Source of the DNA: Marinobacter maritimus | GTDB taxonomy: Bacteria; Pseudomonadota; Gammaproteobacteria; Pseudomonadales; Oleiphilaceae | Reading direction: 5' to 3' | Length of the DNA: 64,000 nucleotides | Assembly (NCBI RefSeq): GCF_007671675.1 | Contig: NZ_VCGW01000006.1 | Location: 62,001 to 126,000 of the forward strand | Shown: in pieces, positions 18,723 through 26,648 of the stretch | Numbering within the stretch: the stretch's first letter is position 1 | Layout: each line of letters begins with the position of its first letter | Notes under the pieces: model-generated | Seen by the model: the letters and a program-made list of their open reading frames with translations, nothing else | Told to the model about the DNA's origin: nothing | The model's database searches: none | Made by a program: the position numbers and the translations under genes

Positions 18723-19967
18723 TTATTCTGCTTTTGAAAACAACTGGGTGACATTTTCCAGTCCGGCCACCAGCTTGCCTTTCCCCGCCGCTTTTTTCTG
18801 CCTGCTCTTGGCCACATACAACGGCAGCATTTCGCCATAAAGGCTGGTACTTATTGTGCGCTGTTCATCTTCGAGCCTGTCCCGACGAAGCCTGATACCG
18901 TATTTCGCTAACTTTGGCTCCAGCTCGTCTGCCCGGTTCAGCAGATCCCGACGAGTCATTTGATAAGCGTGCTCGCAAACCATTCTGCGTGACTGGAAAC
19001 TGAACACGTTTGAGAAAAACAGCTTGGCGTCGTCTCTGGTGGGTTCGAACAACAAAATATCTTTATCCGGATAATCCGTCGCGTAGTGCGCGATTCCTGA
19101 TTTCATGCGGGAATACACCATGGTGCGGAACATCTGCGACAGCAGATTCGGCATGCCTGAACGGGTCAACTCCCCCGGCGCCATGGTTCCGGCCCTCACC
19201 GCAGCACTGGCGTCAATCGGCACCTGGGGATTTACCGCGAAAACCAGATCAGCACCGTCTTCAAACGCTACCGAAGCATGCAGGCCTTTGCGCAGGGTTC
19301 CGTCCACGTAATACCGACCATCTATGTCGACAGGCACATACAGGCCTGGCGACGCTGTACTCGCCTGAATGGCTCTGGAAATCGGCACATGGTCAAACCC
19401 GGGAGCACCAAAACACACAGCCTCTGTGCTTTCAACGTCGGCAGCAACAATGTAGAGACTGCGCTTCAGTTGCCGGAAATCGTTTGAGCGCCCCAGCATG
19501 GAAAACGCCCGCTTGAGGTACTCATGCAACCCCTCATTATCGAAAAGTCCGGCTGGAACCGCCTGCGCCATGAGCGTAAGGGCTTCGAGCAGACTCTGGT
19601 CGTAGGGATTATTGATAAAACGGCGCAAGGCGGTAGAAAATAGCCTTGGCATCGCCAGCATCCGACTCCCTATTTCCTTGAAAGCCGGGCGGAAGAACAC
19701 GTCCGGGTGAAAAGGGTGAACTTCGGCTTCGTTCCGGACAAAGATCCGGCACAGCTGCGCTGTGGTCATCTGGTTAGCCAGGTTGGCCGCAACAAACGAA
19801 CCGGCGTTAACGCCGACATAAACGTCGATGCTATTGAAGTCCAGCCCATCCAGCGCTTCATCGAGCGCCCGAAGTGCGCCGATTTCGTAAATACCACCCA
19901 ACGGCCCCCCGCCACCGAGCGCGAGCCCAATGCGTGGAGAAGGTTTTAGATCGGTTGGCGCTTTCAT
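18723..19967 (-). CDS. Patatin-like phospholipase family protein with Asn in place of the catalytic Ser
   Basis: A 414-residue protein with a patatin fold. The glycine-rich oxyanion loop is present (GLALGGGGPLGGIYEIGAL), and so is a DG motif with Asp222 (YYVDGTLRKG). The nucleophile elbow reads VGVNAGS, so Asn54 stands where GxSxG enzymes carry Ser. I checked the codon on the minus strand (AAC at 19806-19808). The C-terminal half (about 260-414) has no recognised motif and ends in a Lys-rich segment. I chose ATG 19967 for the AAAAGGAAC site upstream; an open frame to 20024 adds 19 unlikely residues. It is separated from ptsP by about 105 bases. It may be a non-catalytic binder, or Ser56 may act instead; both are speculation. 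Confidence 0.75.
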   Translation of the reverse strand: MKAPTDLKPSPRIGLALGGGGPLGGIYEIGALRALDEALDGLDFNSIDVYVGVNAGSFVAANLANQMTTAQLCRIFVRNEAEVHPFHPDVFFRPAFKEIGSRMLAMPRLFSTALRRFINNPYDQSLLEALTLMAQAVPAGLFDNEGLHEYLKRAFSMLGRSNDFRQLKRSLYIVAADVESTEAVCFGAPGFDHVPISRAIQASTASPGLYVPVDIDGRYYVDGTLRKGLHASVAFEDGADLVFAVNPQVPIDASAAVRAGTMAPGELTRSGMPNLLSQMFRTMVYSRMKSGIAHYATDYPDKDILLFEPTRDDAKLFFSNVFSFQSRRMVCEHAYQMTRRDLLNRADELEPKLAKYGIRLRRDRLEDEQRTISTSLYGEMLPLYVAKSRQKKAAGKGKLVAGLENVTQLFSKAE

Positions 19968-20072
19968 AGCTGTTCCTTTTCCGGATAAAGAGCCAGAGCG
20001 GACTCTCGGCACTGTATATCTCACAGAGTAACAACCCGGTTTAGAGCTCGCACCCTAGTTCCAAGTGCGCTT

Positions 20073-22379
20073 TCAGGACGCTGCCTTCTCCGCCAAGGCC
20101 GCCGACGTAGACTTGCCAGGTCGGAGGTAGCGACCAAAGCCGGCATTGCGCAACGCAAGATCCACACAACTTTTGATAACGTGAGGAGAATCCAGCAACA
20201 GGACGTCTTTCAATAACGTCACCGCCCACTCCCGGCTGACACTGCGAATCACCGACTTTACTTTCGGCAAACTGGCCGCATTCATGGACAGGGAATCGTA
20301 GCCCATGGCCATCAGCAGCAGTGCGCCGCCGGGGTCCCCCGCCAGCTCGCCGCAGATGCCTACCGGCTTGCCGACGGCATGAGCATCCTGGGCAATTCGC
20401 ACCAGAGCCTGAAGAACAGCTGGGTGATATGAGTGGTAGAGTTGGGCAACGCGAGGGTTGTTGCGGTCTACCGCCAGAAGATATTGAGTCAGATCGTTGG
20501 AGCCCACCGAGAGAAAATCGACGCGATCAGCCAGTTCTCGAATCTGGTATACCGCCGCCGGTATCTCTACCATTACGCCTACCTTGGGCATATGGATGTC
20601 AAAGCCTTCTTCCCGCACCTCGTGATAAACCCGGTAAATCAGGTGCAGAGATTCCTCAACTTCGGAAATGTTGCTGATCATCGGCAGCATGACCTGAAGG
20701 TTATTCAGGCCCTCGCTCGCCTTGAGCATGGCTCGCACCTGAACCAGGAAGATCTCGGGATGATCCAGCGTCACCCGGATGCCCCTCCAGCCCAGAAACG
20801 GGTTTTCTTCCTCGATCGGGAAATACGTCAGCGCCTTGTCTCCGCCGATATCCAGCGTACGCATGGTCACCGGGTTCGGCGCAAAGGCTTCCAGCTGCTC
20901 GCGGTAATACTGCCGCTGCTCCTGTTCTGACGGAAAGCGATCTTTGATCATGAATGGCACTTCGGTGCGATAAAGACCTATACCCTCTGCACCGTGAGAC
21001 AGAGAGCGCACAACGTCGGTCATCAATCCGGTATTGACCAGCAGAGGTACCCGGTGGCCGTCCGTTGTGACGCAGGGCTTGTCCCGAAGCGCTTCGAGTC
21101 CGCGGTCAAGCTCGTCCTCTTCTTCGCAAATAGCCTGAAAAAACGCCCTGAGATCTGCAGAAGGGGAAGCGAAGATCTGCCCCTCAAAGCCATCAACGAT
21201 CAGCTCTTTGCCATCAAGCTGGTTAACCGGAATATCCACCAGCCCCATAACGGTGGGCACACCCATTGCGCGGGCAAGAATGGCGACGTGGGAGTTACTG
21301 GAGCCCTTGACCGACACCAGGCCGACCAACTGCCCCCGGGGCACCTCTCCAAGCATGGCAGGTGTCAGCTCTTCACTGACCAGAACCGTGCGCTCTGGAT
21401 AATTCAGATCTTTCTGCTCGCCTTCCTGCAAATAGGAAAGCAGGCGGCGGCCAAGATCGCGGATATCGACCGCTCTTTCCCGGAGATAATGGTCGTCCAT
21501 CATTTCGAAATGACGAACGTAATGCTGAACTACCTGTTTGAGCGCACCCTGAGCCCAGATACCCTCACGGATTCGGTTATTAACTTCACCGGGCAAGGCT
21601 TCATCGCTCAGCATGCGAAGATACACATCAAACAGCGCCAATTCTTCCGGGCGAAGCGTTGAAGTCAGCCGCTTTGCAACCTGCTCGATGTCCGCGCAGA
21701 CCGCTTGCACAGCCGACTGGAATAACTCCAGCTCGACGTCAATGTCCTCCGCCGGCCTGTCGGGAACCACATCCAGGTCGGCGGCCGGATAGACCACGAC
21801 GCCATGACCTATGGCAACACCAGGTGCCCCCGGCACACCGTTGAAGCTGACATCTCGGGCTTCCTCACCGGTCAGAGAAAGGCCGCTGATGGCACCGGTC
21901 GCTTCACTGTGAGCAATAACACCCGCCAGCTGAGCGGAAACCGTAACCAGAAACGCCTCTTCGCCTTCGTCAAAACACCGGGAACTCTCCCGCTGCTGAA
22001 CCACGAGAACGCCGAGCACCCGACGATGGTGGATAATGGGAACCCCGAGAAAGGAGCGGAAACGCTCTTCGCCGGTCTCGGGAAAATAACGATAGCGGGG
22101 GTGGGATGGCGCATCTTCGAGATTGATCGGCTCTTCCCGGGAACCCACAAGGCCGACAAGTCCCTCCGAATGCGCAAGGCTCACTTTGCCTACGGCTTTC
22201 AGATACAGGCCTTCGGTTGCCATCAGAATATAGCGGTTGGAAGCCGGGTCCAAAAGATAAACCGAGCAGACTTCGGTGCCCATGGCTTTCTGCACACGAG
22301 ATACAATAATACCCAGCGCCTCAGGAAGGTCCCGGGCGCTGTTTACCTCTTGTACAAGACTTCGCAGAATACTCAGCAT
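20073..22379 (-). CDS. ptsP: Nitrogen PTS phosphoenolpyruvate-protein phosphotransferase, EI-Ntr
   Basis: PtsP starts the nitrogen-related phosphorelay by passing phosphate from PEP to NPr (PtsO). Domains in order: a GAF sensor domain (about 15-160, with GTEVCSVYLLD and FRSFLGVPIIHHRRVLGVLVV), an HPr-binding helical domain, the phosphohistidine domain with GSSNSHVAILARAMGVPTV (His364), and the PEP-binding TIM barrel with RTEVPFM, GSNDLTQYLLAVDRNNP and GICGELAGD. At 768 residues it matches PtsP, not the shorter sugar EI. It starts 15 bases after the rppH stop, so the rppH-ptsP operon found in E. coli and Pseudomonas is conserved. Confidence 0.94.
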   Translation of the reverse strand: MLSILRSLVQEVNSARDLPEALGIIVSRVQKAMGTEVCSVYLLDPASNRYILMATEGLYLKAVGKVSLAHSEGLVGLVGSREEPINLEDAPSHPRYRYFPETGEERFRSFLGVPIIHHRRVLGVLVVQQRESSRCFDEGEEAFLVTVSAQLAGVIAHSEATGAISGLSLTGEEARDVSFNGVPGAPGVAIGHGVVVYPAADLDVVPDRPAEDIDVELELFQSAVQAVCADIEQVAKRLTSTLRPEELALFDVYLRMLSDEALPGEVNNRIREGIWAQGALKQVVQHYVRHFEMMDDHYLRERAVDIRDLGRRLLSYLQEGEQKDLNYPERTVLVSEELTPAMLGEVPRGQLVGLVSVKGSSNSHVAILARAMGVPTVMGLVDIPVNQLDGKELIVDGFEGQIFASPSADLRAFFQAICEEEDELDRGLEALRDKPCVTTDGHRVPLLVNTGLMTDVVRSLSHGAEGIGLYRTEVPFMIKDRFPSEQEQRQYYREQLEAFAPNPVTMRTLDIGGDKALTYFPIEEENPFLGWRGIRVTLDHPEIFLVQVRAMLKASEGLNNLQVMLPMISNISEVEESLHLIYRVYHEVREEGFDIHMPKVGVMVEIPAAVYQIRELADRVDFLSVGSNDLTQYLLAVDRNNPRVAQLYHSYHPAVLQALVRIAQDAHAVGKPVGICGELAGDPGGALLLMAMGYDSLSMNAASLPKVKSVIRSVSREWAVTLLKDVLLLDSPHVIKSCVDLALRNAGFGRYLRPGKSTSAALAEKAAS

Positions 22380-22394
22380 GGGGTTGTCAGTCCG

Positions 22395-22925
22395 TCATTT
22401 CGCCTGTTCCTTTAAACGCCGGTTATGCTCGCTCCGGTGCCACTGTTCCATGTCGTAGAACAGCCTTGGTGCAAGCTCTCTCAGCGCACGTCGATACACT
22501 TCACGCTTGAACGAAACCACCTGACCTAACGGGTACCAGTAGCTTACCCACTGCCAACCGTCGAATTCCGGTGAATCCGTACCGTCAACGCGTACTTGCG
22601 CATCGGGTGATAACATCCTCAGCAGGAACCATTTCTGTTTTTGCCCCACGCAGACGGGGTGCGAGTTGTGCCGTACCATCCTTCTGGGAAGGCGGTATCT
22701 CAGCCAGCCCCGGGTACAACTGATGATTTCAACATCATCGGCGCCCAAGCCAACTTCCTCTCCAAGCTCCCGGTACAGTGCATCTTCCGGCGATTCTTCA
22801 TGATTAATACCGCCTTGGGGAAACTGCCAGGAGTCCTGCCCTATTCGTCTTGCCCAGAGAACTTCTCCCCGGTGGTTGGCCAGAATGATTCCGACGTTGG
22901 GTCTGAAACCGTCTGAATCGATCAC
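22395..22925 (-). CDS. rppH: RNA pyrophosphohydrolase RppH (Nudix)
   Basis: RppH removes pyrophosphate from triphosphorylated mRNA 5' ends and so triggers RNase E decay. The Nudix box GGINHEESPEDALYRELGEE followed by VGLG is complete. Flanking family segments WARRIGQDSWQFPQ, GQKQKWFLLR and PEFDGWQWVSYWYPLGQVV are also present. I chose GTG 22925 because the protein then begins VIDSDGFRPNVGIILANHRG, in register with E. coli RppH, and AGAGGA lies upstream. A longer open frame to 23129 adds residues that overlap the divergent HAD gene. This gives 176 residues. Confidence 0.93.
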   Translation of the reverse strand: MIDSDGFRPNVGIILANHRGEVLWARRIGQDSWQFPQGGINHEESPEDALYRELGEEVGLGADDVEIISCTRGWLRYRLPRRMVRHNSHPVCVGQKQKWFLLRMLSPDAQVRVDGTDSPEFDGWQWVSYWYPLGQVVSFKREVYRRALRELAPRLFYDMEQWHRSEHNRRLKEQAK

Positions 22926-23097
22926 GGTACAGTCCTCTTGATAGAGTCGGCAGGCCGGTGAGATATTTACCGGCCGGATTTTTTCCAAGTTGCGCTCATT
23001 CTTACAGAATCCCAAGACTTCGGCAAACGCAGCTGCACTCCGGCACCCATGGTAAGATACCGGCTTTCGCACGCCCTGTTCCCCTGGAGGTAATCGC

Positions 23098-23754
23098 TTG
23101 ACGCTCGCAATTTTTGATTTGGACAACACCCTGCTCGCTGGTGACAGTGATCATGCCTGGGGTGAGTTTTTGGTAGAGGAAGGTATTGTTGATGCCGAGA
23201 CCTATCGCAAAGCCAATGATCGTTTTTATCAGGAATACCTGAATGGCGAGCTGGACATACTGAACTACCTTGGGTTTGCGCTTCAGCCCCTCTCGATCCA
23301 TAGCATGGATGAGCTTCTGAGATGGCGAAGCAAATTCATGGATAAGAAAGTGCGCCCCATGCTGCAGAAAAAGGCCAAAGAGCTTTTGAACAGCCACCGA
23401 CAGCGCGGTCACACGCTGATGATTATTACGGCTACCAACCGATTCGTGACCGAGCCAATCGCCGAATTGCTGGAGATTGAGCACCTGATCGCCACTGAGC
23501 CCGAGATGATCAACGAGCACTATACGGGTAACGTTGCGGGCACTCCCAGCTTTCAGGAAGGTAAGGTCGCCCGACTGAACGACTGGCTGGAGGCTCACAA
23601 TGAAAGTCTGGACGGCGCCTGGTTCTACAGCGATTCACACAATGACTTGCCGCTGCTAAAGAAAGTGGATAACCCGGTTGCAGTTGATCCTGATTCAAAG
23701 CTGGATGAGTTCGCCAGGAATAAGGGTTGGGATGTTATGACGCTTCGCAGCTGA
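23098..23754 (+). CDS. HAD-superfamily phosphatase, subfamily IB
   Basis: The 218-residue protein has the HAD nucleophile motif DLDNTLLAGDSD (Asp7 and Asp9), motif II in MIITATNRF (Thr), a Lys in FQEGKVARL, and motif IV YSDSHNDLPLL. The alpha-helical cap lies between motifs I and II, as in phosphoserine-phosphatase-like IB enzymes. The start is TTG with TGGAGG upstream. Orthologues lie next to rppH/ptsP in pseudomonads, as here. The substrate is not evident; phosphoserine or histidinol phosphate have been proposed for relatives. Confidence 0.8.
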   Translation: MTLAIFDLDNTLLAGDSDHAWGEFLVEEGIVDAETYRKANDRFYQEYLNGELDILNYLGFALQPLSIHSMDELLRWRSKFMDKKVRPMLQKKAKELLNSHRQRGHTLMIITATNRFVTEPIAELLEIEHLIATEPEMINEHYTGNVAGTPSFQEGKVARLNDWLEAHNESLDGAWFYSDSHNDLPLLKKVDNPVAVDPDSKLDEFARNKGWDVMTLRS

Positions 23755-23809
23755 TGTTCGCCAAAAAGCGCTGAACTCGCCTTTTTAGAGAGCGGGTTCA
23801 GCTTTAGCG

Positions 23810-25006
23810 TCACATAAACCCGGTAAGGGATCGCACAAAGCAGGATTTGATGTAATCCGTCTCGGGAATTCCGGGAATAATAGGGTGATCCGGCGCCTGG
23901 TGCCCCTGCTCCAGCAGTTGCACGAAGCGATCAATCTTGCGCCCGCTGCCACGGATAATGTCAACCAGTTTCTCTTGGGACAGGTGCATGGAGCATGATG
24001 CTGAAACCAGCACCCCATCCCGCTCCAGCAACCGCAAACCTAACTGGTTCAGGCGCGCATAGGCCTGTTCGCCGGCTTTCTGGTCGCGACGGCGAGGAAT
24101 AAAGGCCGGCGGATCCAGTACAACGATATCGTATTTCTCTTTCTCCTCCGCCAGCGCCTTCAGTGCGTCGAACGCATCGCCTTCAATGGTTTCCACATTA
24201 TCCAGGCCGTTGAGTTTCGCATTGTGATGCACAGAATCAATGGCGCCTGAAGAGCTGTCCACACAAGTAACCTGGGTGGCGCCTGCACAGGCCGCCTGAA
24301 TGCCCCAGCCACCCACGTAACTGAACACATCCAGCACCCGCTTACCCGGCGCGTAAGCCTGCAGACGCTGACGATTCATTCGGTGATCGTAAAACCAGCC
24401 GGTTTTCTGTCCGCCTTCAAGCGGCACTTCGAAGCGAACACCGTTTTCTTCAACCTCGAGCAGTGTCGCTTCCGGGCCATGCGCCTGCTCAATGTAGGTA
24501 GCCAGCCCCTCAACGCTGCGCATCTTGCCATCGTTCTTGAGGATGATGGCTTTCGGATGCACCAAGCGCTGAACCGCCCGGACAATCGACTCTTTCATCT
24601 GTTCCATACCAGCGGTGGAGATTTGCACCACTACGGTATCGCCAAAGCGGTCCACCACCAGCCCGGACAGCCCGTCGCTGTCGCCGAACACCCAGCGATA
24701 GAAGGGCTTGTCGAACAACCTGGCCCGCAACGTTAGCGCCGTTTCCATGCGCTGGGTCAGGCGATTCGGTGTCATGCCTTGTGCAGCATCACGACTGATC
24801 AGGCGGCCGCAGATGAGGGAGTGGGGGTTAACGAAAATCACACCGAGTGGTTTGTCGTTCGATGCCCGCAACTCAGCCTGAGTGCCGGCTTCGAACTGTG
24901 CCAGAGGCGACCGCTGGATATCGACTTCGTTGCTGTAAACCCAAAGATGGCCAGCACGGAGCCTGCGCTCGGCGCCTTTGCGTAGATATAAAACCGGGAA
25001 ATTCAT
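23810..25006 (-). CDS. rlmI: Class I SAM-dependent 23S rRNA methyltransferase, RlmI-like
   Basis: The protein has an N-terminal PUA RNA-binding domain (LRKGAERRLRAGHLWVYSNE), an EEHUD-like middle domain, and a Rossmann methyltransferase domain with SAM motif VLDVFSYVGGWGI and catalytic LDPPAFIPRR, followed by SASCSMHLS. RlmI makes m5C1962 in E. coli 23S rRNA; whether this orthologue targets the same base is inference. I chose ATG 25006 with AGGTGG five bases upstream; a GTG at 25015 would overlap that site. It gives 398 residues. Confidence 0.85.
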   Translation of the reverse strand: MNFPVLYLRKGAERRLRAGHLWVYSNEVDIQRSPLAQFEAGTQAELRASNDKPLGVIFVNPHSLICGRLISRDAAQGMTPNRLTQRMETALTLRARLFDKPFYRWVFGDSDGLSGLVVDRFGDTVVVQISTAGMEQMKESIVRAVQRLVHPKAIILKNDGKMRSVEGLATYIEQAHGPEATLLEVEENGVRFEVPLEGGQKTGWFYDHRMNRQRLQAYAPGKRVLDVFSYVGGWGIQAACAGATQVTCVDSSSGAIDSVHHNAKLNGLDNVETIEGDAFDALKALAEEKEKYDIVVLDPPAFIPRRRDQKAGEQAYARLNQLGLRLLERDGVLVSASCSMHLSQEKLVDIIRGSGRKIDRFVQLLEQGHQAPDHPIIPGIPETDYIKSCFVRSLTGFM

Positions 25007-25083
25007 GGCAACCACCTAGGGGAAGAAAATCAGGGCGGGATTATACATTAACTGACAACCACTACACCCAAGCTTGGGCGAAG

Positions 25084-25192
25084 GGAACCATCGGGCAAGG
25101 CTGTCCAAAACACGCTGTGAATACGTCCATGTACGCTTGGCTCTGTCATCCATGGCTCCGCACAGTTTTGGACAGCCTTGCCCGACGGTTCC
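25084..25192. repeat. Intergenic palindromic element, copy B
   Basis: Arms of 28 bases (25084-25111 with 25165-25192) pair at 27 of 28 positions around a 53-base core. The core begins ACGCTGTGAATACGTCC and ends CATGGCTCCGCACA, and it is the inverted counterpart of copy A's core. The right arm ends 8 bases from the gcvH stop, so the hairpin forms directly downstream of gcvH and upstream of rlmI. Outside the arms, AGCTTGGG on the left and CCTGCC..AGACTTA on the right are also shared with copy C. Confidence 0.9.
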
Positions 25193-25200
25193 TGCCAGAC

Positions 25201-25593
25201 TTACTCGACGGCCGCTAAATGCTCAGCGTAAGCATCCGAATCCATTAGCCCATCGAGCTCACCTTGGTCGGCGAGTTTGACTTTGAACATCCACCCTTCG
25301 CCATAGGGATCTTCGTTGACTTTCTCGGGCTCGTCTTCAAGGCTCTCGTTGACCTCAAGTACTTCACCCGTTACCGGGCTGAACACGTCGGATGCGGATT
25401 TCACGGATTCGGCAACGCCAGCTTCCTCGCCACCGGTTACCGTTTCACCCACCTCGGGGACGCCGATATAAACCACATCACCTAACTGCTCCTGAGCAAA
25501 GTCGGTAATACCAACTGTAGCCGTGCCATCGGCATCTACGCGCACCCACTGGTGAGTTTCGATGTATTTCAAATCGGGAGGTGTTTCGCTCAT
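25201..25593 (-). CDS. gcvH: Glycine cleavage system H protein
   Basis: GcvH carries the aminomethyl group on a lipoyl arm between the P, T and L proteins of the glycine cleavage system. The lipoylation site is in AGVAESVKSASDV (Lys65), and the fold signatures HQWVRVDADGTATVGITDFA and YGEGWMFKVKL are present. At 130 residues it is full length. It stands alone here without gcvT or gcvP, so those must be elsewhere. Palindromic element B sits at its 3' end. Confidence 0.95.
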   Translation of the reverse strand: MSETPPDLKYIETHQWVRVDADGTATVGITDFAQEQLGDVVYIGVPEVGETVTGGEEAGVAESVKSASDVFSPVTGEVLEVNESLEDEPEKVNEDPYGEGWMFKVKLADQGELDGLMDSDAYAEHLAAVE

Positions 25594-25636
25594 AACGGTA
25601 GTTCCTGGCAGATTTTTGCGCAGTGTAACCGAAACG

Positions 25637-26527
25637 TCAGCGCCAGCGAACCTCTCGCGCCAGCTTCATGAACGAATCCATGTACTGCACACCAACATCG
25701 CGCTCGCGGCGGCCCAGAAAGATCTGTTTGGCGATGCCATTTTTACCCAGTTTTACCGGAACAATAGCCAGCCGATCGCTGTACTCCGTTACCAACCAGC
25801 GGGGCAGCGCCGCCACCCCACGGCCTGCTGCGACCATTTGCAGCATGATATCCGTGGTCTCGATGGTTTTATGGCGGGCCGGGCGCATGTTTGCGGGAAC
25901 CAGCAGGTAATTGAACACATCCAGCCGCTCGATCGCCACGGGATAGGTAATCAGGGTTTCCGGCTCAAGATCCGCTGCTTCGACCCAGGGCTTGCCTGCC
26001 AGGCTGTGATTGGCGGCAACTACCAGCACCTGTTCGTAATCAAACACAGGCTCAAACACCAAACCGGGCCTGTGCAATGGATCAGGGGTGACCAGCATGT
26101 CGATATCGTGGCCAAACAGGGCGCCAATGCCGCCGAACTGGAATTTCTGTTTTACGTCGACATCCACCGACGGCCACTGCTCAAGGTAGGGGCCAACAAC
26201 TTTCAACAGCCACTGATAACACGGGTGGCATTCCATTCCGATGCGAAGAGTGCCCGCCTGCCCTCTGGCAAACTGGTCGATGAGCATTTCCGCATGTTCG
26301 AACTGTGGCAGCAGCCGATTAGCCAGAGCAAGCAAGTGGTTGCCGGCCTGCGTCAATCGCAGCTGGCGCCCTTCGCGCAGCCAAATTGGCGTTCCCAGCT
26401 GCTGTTCCAGTTTGCGGACAGAGTGACTTAGCGCGGACTGGGTGAGGTGGAGGCGACTCGCCGCTGCGGTCAGGGAACCTTCTGTTTCCACAGCCCGGAG
26501 CACTTCCAGGTGGTTACGCTCAATCAT
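25637..26527 (-). CDS. metR: LysR-family methionine regulator MetR
   Basis: MetR activates metE with homocysteine as coinducer. An N-terminal winged helix-turn-helix (GSLTAAASRLHLTQSALSHS, about residues 15-40) is followed by a substrate-binding domain with the MetR-type segments IGMECHPCYQWLLKVV, LVTPDP and LITYPVAIERLDVFNYLL. The gene is divergent from metE across 121 bases, the classic arrangement. I chose ATG 26527 (MIERNHLEVL) because MetR proteins usually start at this point. ATG 26539 would add four residues, and neither has a clear ribosome site. Confidence 0.92.
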   Translation of the reverse strand: MIERNHLEVLRAVETEGSLTAAASRLHLTQSALSHSVRKLEQQLGTPIWLREGRQLRLTQAGNHLLALANRLLPQFEHAEMLIDQFARGQAGTLRIGMECHPCYQWLLKVVGPYLEQWPSVDVDVKQKFQFGGIGALFGHDIDMLVTPDPLHRPGLVFEPVFDYEQVLVVAANHSLAGKPWVEAADLEPETLITYPVAIERLDVFNYLLVPANMRPARHKTIETTDIMLQMVAAGRGVAALPRWLVTEYSDRLAIVPVKLGKNGIAKQIFLGRRERDVGVQYMDSFMKLAREVRWR

Positions 26528-26559
26528 CGGGAAACCCATGAGTAAAATTAATGGAACCC

Positions 26560-26582
26560 TGAAATAATACCATTATTATTCA
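26560..26582. promoter_or_regulatory. Candidate MetR operator between metR and metE
   Basis: The 23-base imperfect palindrome runs from TGAA to TTCA around an AT-rich centre, with half-sites TGAAATAATA and TGAATAATAA. MetR is known to bind TGAA..TTCA-type dyads, though usually with a shorter spacer (TGAANNTNNTTCA). It lies 33 bases from the metR start and 66 from metE. Confidence 0.45.
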
Positions 26583-26648
26583 TTAAATCTGAGCGCTAAT
26601 CTGACAACTCCTATCAACGCCCAAAAAACACAGAATCAGGAGTTCCGG

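Noticed and set aside
25074..25280. 68-codon plus-strand open frame over copy B
   Set aside because: Product of the repeat core plus gcvH antisense; no ribosome site and no protein feature.
25562..26431. 289-codon plus-strand open frame opposite metR
   Set aside because: metR is certain from its HTH and effector domain; the antisense frame is a shadow.
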